Part shown: positions 45,201 to 52,000 of the stretch, piece by piece
Position numbering within the stretch: the stretch's first letter is position 1
How the letters are laid out: each line of letters starts with the position of its first letter
From: Kitasatospora sp. MAA4
Lineage (GTDB): Bacteria; Actinomycetota; Actinomycetes; Streptomycetales; Streptomycetaceae
Reading direction: 5' to 3'
Assembly: GCF_029893355.1 (NCBI RefSeq)
Contig: NZ_JARZAI010000001.1
Location: forward strand, 124,001-188,000
Length of the DNA: 64,000 bases
Made by a program: the position numbers and the translations under genes
The notes under the pieces: model-generated
What the model was told of the DNA's origin: nothing
What the model saw: only the letters and a program-made list of their open reading frames with translations
Database searches by the model: none

Positions 45201-46048
45201 TTGCGGCGGCCGTCGTTGTTGATGGCCGAGCCCTTGATCACGGCTCGGATCCGGTCGCCGTCGGCCAGCGCGTCGGCCAGCCGCTTGAGGACCACGACGC
45301 CCACGCCGTCGCCGGAGGAGGTGCCGCCCGCGTCGGCGTCGAAGGCCCGGCAGCGGCCGTCCGGGGAGAACGGACCGTCCGGGATGTGGCGGTAGCCGAG
45401 CATCGCCGAGGGGTTCAGCGAGGCCGCGCCGGCCAGCGCGAGGTCGCAGGCGTAGTTCAGCAGGTCCTGGCAGGCGGTGTGGATCGCGACGAGGGCGGTC
45501 GAGCACGCGGTCTGCAGGGACAGGCTCGGGCCGGTCAGCCCCAGTTCGTAGGAGATCCGGGTGGCCAGCGTGCCCAGCGAGTTGGCGGTGGCGGCGTGGA
45601 CCAGCTCGACCGAGGCCGACCTGCCGGCGAACCGGGGGTAGACGTGCGCCGGGTAGTAGCGGCTGTCCCCGGCGCCCGCGTAGACGCCGACACTCTGCTC
45701 GGCCAGGTCGGCCGCGTAGCCGGACTCCTCCAGGGCGTGGTAGGCGCACTCCAGCAGCAGGCGCTGCTGCGGGTCGATGACCTCGGCCTCGGCCGGACTG
45801 TAGCCGAAGAACGCGGAGTCGAAGCGGTCGATCCCCTCGATGACGGAGGCCATCCTGACCAGCTGGGGATCCGTCAGGTCGGCCGGGTCTCCGCCGGCCG
45901 CCAGGAACTCCTCGTCGGTGATCGGGCGGATCGACTCCCGGCCGGCGGCGAGGTTCGCCCAGAACTCCTCCACGGTGTCGGCGCCGGGAAAGCGTGCCGC
46001 CATGCCGATGACGGCGATGTCGTTGTCGGTGCTGTCGTTGTCAGCCAT
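42236..46048 (-). CDS. Type I PKS, KS-AT-ACP-TE (AntD-like)
   Basis: 1270 residues. KS (about 10-435) has Cys 182 in TACSTALV, His 318 in EAHGTAT and His 358 in NIGHLG. AT (about 530-830) has Ser 623 in GHSLGEY; the usual YASH/HAFH specificity site reads AAAH (718-721), which suggests a roomier pocket. ACP carries Ser 948 in GGDS. TE (about 1000-1265) has Ser 1077 in GWSFGG and a late CGHYDMT His. There are no reducing domains, so one unreduced beta-keto extension followed by TE release, probably macrolactonisation as proposed for AntD. It overlaps the NRPS gene by 8 nt. Confidence 0.93.
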   Translation of the reverse strand: MADNDSTDNDIAVIGMAARFPGADTVEEFWANLAAGRESIRPITDEEFLAAGGDPADLTDPQLVRMASVIEGIDRFDSAFFGYSPAEAEVIDPQQRLLLECAYHALEESGYAADLAEQSVGVYAGAGDSRYYPAHVYPRFAGRSASVELVHAATANSLGTLATRISYELGLTGPSLSLQTACSTALVAIHTACQDLLNYACDLALAGAASLNPSAMLGYRHIPDGPFSPDGRCRAFDADAGGTSSGDGVGVVVLKRLADALADGDRIRAVIKGSAINNDGRRKVGFSAPSRDGQLDAILQAQAAAGVDADSITYVEAHGTATRIGDPIEVAALTAAFRESTDRRQYCALGSVKTNIGHLGAAAGMAGFIKTVLALEHGQIPPTLHQRAPNPLIDFAASPFRVPAALEEWESAGGPRRAAVSAFGIGGTNAHVVLQQAPADPRQDPPAREDVPRWHALALSARTPGALRGQGERLSRHLDNPGFELADVAHTLRTHRPAMAHRAVVVAASSADAAELLRHPLPASPAVRTGRAPAVAFLLPGGGTQYIGMGAQLYRDQPLYRATVDRCAAILRPVLGRDLRTALYEHVEPGSVDAFLALVVTEYALATVLIERGVRPDALIGHSLGEYTAATLAGVMSLEEMLPLIAERIRLIASAGGATVSVALGEADLREFLTEDLSLAAVNGPNACTAAGPAGAVAELERRLAAAQVPHRRLRMPAAAHSRMLDPILPEFAEALRGVTLRPPRIPYVTNVTGSWITDEQAVSPAHWLDHTRHTVRFADGVASLWERGEPLLVEVGPGDGLSKLALSGLVGHTPTAVATMRHAKAERPDGQVLTEALGRLWAHGLPVDLAPLDGARPERRRVQLPGYAFDRRRHWIPAPAAAPLLAAEPDDAAEPTGGGRTPRGLLATAYVAPRTDRERTMAEHWEEALGIDRIGIHDNFFDLGGDSMRAVLLTGRLRSASVLDVPVAALLASPTIAGLLEQDGTQAANAFAPLLALRPDGDQRPLFCVHPGGGMAWRYAGLLPRLGAGQPVYGFQSRGLDGVGQLAADAGEMVEDYLALLRSVQPQGPYRILGWSFGGIVAHAMATALQRQGEQIELLALLDAPLIDPSAEQRVPTQEETERQVAALLLGDAGLTLPDDGEPLDVARALQLLSRAGGAADGPATVTAQEVSAIARVMRNNLRLVPGFPREVFRGDVLFFSATGDPAAAHPAHQADPALAPAKADGWRRYVEGTVEDHAVPCGHYDMTRPEPIARIGSVLATALAAPTR

Positions 46049-49000
46049 CGTTCTCGGTCCTCCTGTTCGGTCGGTTGGTCCGGGTGCGGGCCGCCTGGCG
46101 GCGCTCGGCCTGCTGCCGGGCGCGGTCCAGGGCCGCGCCGGGCGCGGGTCGGGTGGGGGTCGGGGTGTCGGCGCCGGCGTCGGCCGGCGTGGTTCCGCTC
46201 TCGTCGAGGTGGCGGGCCAGTGCCTCGACGGTCGGGTGGCTGAACAGGTCCACGACGCTCAGGTCGCAGCCCAGTTCCTGGTTGACCGTGGTCTGCACAC
46301 CGACCAGCAGCAGCGAGTTGCCGCCGAGGTCGAAGAAGTTCTCCTCGACGCCGATCCGGTCCCGGCCGAGGGCCCGGCCCCAGATCGCGGACAGCGTCTG
46401 CTCCAGCGCCCGGCGGTTGGTCGCCTCCGCGCTGCTGCGGGCCGCTGCCGCGTCGTCGAGTCCGGTTTGCGGCGACGGCGAGCCGGCCGCGCGCAGCACC
46501 CACCGGTCGTCCGCGCCCAGGCCCCGGGCGGCGTCGTCGGCCGCCCGGTGGAGAGCGCCGAGGTCGGCGCCGTCCCGCAGCACCACCTGGCCCGCCAGCC
46601 GGTGCACCGGCTGTGCCGGTGCCAGCAGGTGGCCGCGCACCCAGGGGGCGCCGCGATGGACGCCGATCAGCAGGTGCGGTTCGGCCACCCGGCGCGCCAG
46701 CTCGAACGAGCGCAGTGCCGCGGCCGTCTCCAGGACCTGGTAGCCGCGTGCCTCGGTCAGGGCCTTGAGCGTGAAGCCCCGGCTCATGCCGACCTCGTCC
46801 CACATGCTCCAGGCCAGGCTGCGGGCGTCCAGTCCGCAGTGCCGGCGCTGGTGCGCGGCCAGGGCGTCGAGGAACGCGTTGGCGGCGCTGTAGCCGCCGC
46901 TCAGCGAGCCGCCGAAGAACCCGTTGACCGAGGAGAAGGAGAGGAAGGACACCGCCGAGTGCTCCACCGCCAAGCGGTGCAGGACCCAGCCGCCGGTGAC
47001 CTTCGCGGCCAACTCGGCACGCCACTGCGCCAGTTCGTACCCGGCGGCAGGTCGCTGGTCGAACGTGCCGGCCAGGTGCAGCACACCGGCCAGCGGCGCG
47101 GACCAGTGCGACGCGGCCTTGTCCACGGCCGCCCGCACCTGGGCGGGGTCGGTGATGTCGGCGGCTTCGTAGCGCACCTCGCCCTGCTCGCACAGGCTTC
47201 GGTAGGCCTCGATCCGGCGGGCGAGCTCGCCGCCCCGGGCGAGGTGCTCGGCCCAGGTGTGCTGCTCGGGCAACTCGGTGCGTCCGAGCAGCAGCAGCCG
47301 GGTGCCCGGCGTCCTGAGCAGGTGTTGGGCCAGGGCCGTGGCCACGCCGCCGAGGCCGCCGCTGATCAGCTGGAACCCGTCGGGCGCGGCGGGATCGGTG
47401 CGCGGCAGCGGGACGGGCAGCTGCGCGAGCCGGCGCACCCAGCGCTGCCCACCGCGGTAGGCCACCTCGGGGTCGGTCACCGGCGCCGCGGCCTCGGCCA
47501 GCAGCAGCCGGGCGAATCGCTCCGGGTCCGTCTCCGACACGTCCAGCAGGCAGGTGCTCAGCCACGGCAGTTCCTCGGGCAGGCTCTTGAGCAGCCCGCC
47601 CGCGGCGGCGTGGGCGTAGCCCGGGCCGTCCTCGGGCCGTACGGTCCGGCTGTCGCCGGTCACCAGGTGCAGGCTGACCCGGTGGTCGGGCGAGTGCGCC
47701 GCCGTCAGGGCCTGGGCCAGGCAGAGCAGGCTGTCGGCGCTGTCCCGCTGGGCGGCCAGCAGGGCCTCGACGGAGTCGGGTTCGCGCTGCGCGGCGCCGA
47801 GGGCACCCAGGTGCAGGACGGCGTCCACCGGGCGGCCGTCGTCGGCCAGGCCGGCGAGCAGCAGGTGGTGGTCCTCGACGGCGTCGACGCGCAGCCGGTA
47901 GCGGGCCGCGTCGAGGCGCTCGAAGGCGTCCGCCGCGGTGACGATCGTGCACCGGCTGCCCAGGTGCCGCAGCTGCGCGGCGAGTGCCTCGGCCACCTCG
48001 GCGGCCGCCGCGTGGCGTCCGGCCAGTACCAGGGTGTGGCGCGCGGTCCAGGTCGAGGGGCGGACCGGCTGGGCACGCTGCCACACCGGGCGCAGGAACC
48101 AGTCGGGGACGGAGGCCGCGCTGTCGAGCAGCAGCTCGCAGGCGCGGGCGGCCTCGTCGAACTCCCCGGCCTCGAAACGCTTGCGCAGCTGGGTCCGCTG
48201 GATCTTGCCGATCTCGGTCTTGGGGATCGTCGCCGCCTCGACCGCCACCAGGTGGGCGGGGCTGACGCCGATCTCCCGGGTGACCTTGCCCCGGATCGCC
48301 CGCAGTGCCTGCGCGAGGTCCTGGCCGGGTTCGAGGTGGAAGAAGAGCGCGAGTTCGTCGGTACTGGCGGTGGGGTCGCTGCGCACAGCACAGGCCGCAG
48401 TGAAACTCCGTACCACGAAGGGGAGTTCCTCGACGCACGACTCGATCTCGTGGCTGTGGTGGTTGACGCCGTTGACGATGATGACGTCCTTGGCGCGGCC
48501 GGTGATGTACAGCTCGCCGGCCCGCAGGAACGCCAGATCCCCGGTCTCGAACCAGCCGTCGACGGTGAAGGACTCCGCGTTCACCCGCGGGTTGTCGTGG
48601 TACCCGGAGGTCACCGAGCTGCCGCGCACCTGGAGTCGGCCGACGGTTCCCTCAGCCACCACCAGGTCCCGGTCGTCCAGGATCCGCATGGCGAACCCCG
48701 GGTAGGGGCGCCCGCAGCTGACGAACGTCTCGTCCGCGCCGCTGGGTTCGGCGGACAACTCGGTGTCCGTCACGACCGAGGAGGTCTCGGACATGCCCCA
48801 GCCCGGGTGCATGACGTTCTGCGGCAGCCCGAACGGCTTGAGCACCTTGAGGAACTTCCGCGAGGTGGCCGCCACGACCACTTCGCCCGCGTTGGTCACC
48901 AGGCGCATCGGCGTCAGGTCCCAGTGGCGGTCGGCCATCCGCTCGGCCTGCTCGGCGACCAGGCCGAAGGCGAAGTTCGGCGCCCAGGTGACGCTGACCC

Positions 49001-52000
49001 GGTGCCGGTCGGCCAGGTCCATCCAGCGCAGCGGGTCCTGCAGGATCCAGGAGGTGGGCGCGTGGACCTGCCGGCAGCCGAGGAAGACGTCCCGCAGGTG
49101 GAACATCACCACGCCGGTGACGTGGTCGAGCGGGATCCAGTTGAGTGAAACGTCTTGCTCGGTCAAGGAGTTCATCGCGGCGGTGGCCGCCGAGCGGGTG
49201 AGCACGTTGCGGTGGCTGAGCCGGACCGCCTTCGGCAGGCCGGTGCTGCCGGAGGTCAGCAGCATCAGCAGCGCGTCGTCGGGCTGCGCCGGGTGCCAGT
49301 CGGGGTCGGCCGGGCTCTCGCGCAGCGCGTCGATGGTGGCGAGCCGCAGCTGGGACCAGTTCCGTCGCCCGGCCAGCTCGCGCAGACCCGCCTCACCGGC
49401 GGCGGACGTGACGATCCACGGCCGGTGCAGCATCTCCCGGACGCCCTCCAGTTTGGTCACCGGAGCGGAGGCCACCTGGTAGGAGACGGGGACGGTCAGC
49501 GGCACGGTCACGAAGCCGCCCAGCACGCAGCCCCAGAGCGCGGCCAGGAAGTCCTCGGTGTCCTCGCACTGCAGGATCACCTGGTCGCCGGGCCGCAGGC
49601 CCAACTTGCGCAGTCCGCCCAGCACATGGGAGGCCTCCGCCAGCAGCGAGGCATAGGAGCGCCGGGTCTCGGTGCCGTCGGGGCGCACGTGGACGACCTC
49701 GGCGTGCTCGCCGCCCTCGGCGGCCCGGCTCAGCGCCTGGCTCCAGGTGTGCAGGTCCGGTTCGGGCAGCGCCGGCCCCTCACTGAGCGCGGGGACGGGC
49801 GCCGCCGCGGGCCCGGCGGCCTCGGCCTGCGCCGCGGCCGGGCGCCGTGCGGACACCGGACCGACGGAGAGCCGGCCCAGTTCCTCGGGTATCTCCTCCA
49901 GCGCCACGCTCGCGCGCAGCACGCCGGGCAGGGCGGTCAGGGCGCGCTCCCACTGCTCAGCCGACTCGCCGTCCAGCAGCGGGAGTTGCTCCAGGGCGAT
50001 GGTGTCCAGGGTGCCGTCCGGGTGCCTGGGCAGATCCGAGAGACCGGCCACCCGCGGGGCGCGGGCGGGATCGGTCGCGCGGCGCCGCAGGGTCTTCGCC
50101 GCCTGCTCCAGCACGCCGGTCCGGGTGGGTACGGCCAGGACGCGCGGTCGGCCGGCTCCGTTCGCTGCGGGCGCCAGCGCCACGCACTCGCGGATGCCGC
50201 CCAGGGCGAGGAGTTCGCGTTCCAGCAGTTCCGGGTCGAACCCGCCGTCCTGCTCCCGCTCGGCCCCGGCCGCTCCCTCGGCCGAGCGGTCGGGGGCGGG
50301 CAGCGCGCTGATCCGCAGCGCGGGGTCGTCGGCCACGGCGGCCAGCAGCCCGTGCAGGGTGTCGGCCAGCTGCCGCACGGTGTCCGGGTCGAACAGGTCC
50401 GTGCTGTACTCGATCTGGCAGGCCAGGCCGGCCGGGTCCCCGTCGGCGGTGCGCCGCTCGAGTACGTTGAGGAAGAGGTCGAACTTGGCCGTTCCGGTCG
50501 AACTGGGCTCCAGCGGAACCTGGTTGGCGCCCAGCGAGAGGACCGCCTCGGAGTTGTTCTGGAGGGCCAGCATCACCTGGAACAGCGGGTGCCGGGCCTG
50601 GTGCCGGGCCGGGTTGAGCTCCTCCACGAGCAGGTCGAAGGGCAGCTCCTGGTGGTCGAAGGCGGCCAGGTCGAAGGCCCGCACCCGGGCCAGCAGGTCG
50701 CGGAAGTCCGGGTCGCCCGAGGTGTCGGTGCGCAGCACCAGGGTGTTGGCGACCAGTCCGACCAGGTCGTCGAGGGCCTCGTCGGAGCGTCCGGCCACCG
50801 GCGTGCCGATGGCGATGTCGGTGCCCGCGCCGGTGCGGGTGAGCAGCGCGGCGAGGGCGCTGTGCAGCACCATGAACAGGCTGCTGCCGTTCTCCTCGGC
50901 CAGCCGCAGCAGCCCGCCGTGCAGGTCGGGGTCGAGGTCGAGCGCGAGGCCGGCGCCGCGGCGGGTGGGCAGCTGCGGCCGGGAGCGGTCGACGGGAAGC
51001 GGGGTCTCCTCGGGGAGACCGGTGAGCGCCGCCCGCCAGAACGCCAGCTGGCGAACCGTCGTACTCGCGGTGGTCGACCGGTCCTCCAGCAGCGAGCGCT
51101 GCCACAGGGTGTAGTCGGCGTACTGGACGGGGAGCGGCTGCCACTGCGGCGCCCGGCCCTCCAGGCGGGCCGCGTACGCGGTGGAGAGGTCCTGCGCCAG
51201 CGGCCGCAGCGACCAGCCGTCGGCCGCGCTGTGGTGGACGACGATGACGAGCACCCGCTCCGCCGGCCCGGTGCCGTAGAGGCCCGCCCAGAGCGGCGGG
51301 TCCTGCGTCAGGTCGAACGGGTGCCGCAGCGCGTCGGCGACGTGCGCCTGGACCTCCTGCTGCGGGCAGTCCACCACCCGCAGCACGGGACGGACGGTGC
51401 CCGGCGCGCGGACCTCCTGGCGCGGCGAGCCGCCGGCCTGCGGCAGCAGGGTGCGCAGGCTCTCGTGCCGGTCGGTGACGTCCGCCAGCGCCGCCCGCAG
51501 GGCGTCGTGGTCGACCTCGTGTTCCAGCCGCACCACCAGCGGGATGTTGTAGGTGGCGGCCGAGGTGTCCAGCTGGTTCAGGAACCACATGCTCTGCTGG
51601 GCGAAGGAGAGCGGCAGCAGCTCGGGGCGCGGCAGCGGGCGCACCGGCGGCCGGGCGGGCAGCGCGCGGTGCAGCCGGGCGGCCAGCCCGACGGCGGTCG
51701 GCTCCTGGAACAGGTCGCCGATCGAGACCTCGAGACCCAGGGCGGTGCGGGCCCGCACGGCCACCCGGGCGGCGCTCAGCGAGTGCCCGCCGAGGGCGAA
51801 GAAGCTGTCGGTGGGGCCGACCCTGGGCAGTCCGAGCACCTGCGCGAACACCTCGCACAGGATCCGCTCCTGCACGGTGGCCGGCTGCTCGTCGTCGGCG
51901 GCGCCGGGCAGCTGTGGCGCGGGGAGGGCGGCGCGGTCCACCTTGCCGTTGGCGGTCACCGGCAGGGCGTCCAGCACGGTGAAGACGGCGGGGACCATGT

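Noticed and set aside
41021..46243. Very long plus-strand open frame opposite the PKS and CCR genes
   Set aside because: It is a mirror frame caused by high G+C third positions of the minus-strand genes. Its translation is low-complexity Val/Gly/Arg/Gln and has no motif.
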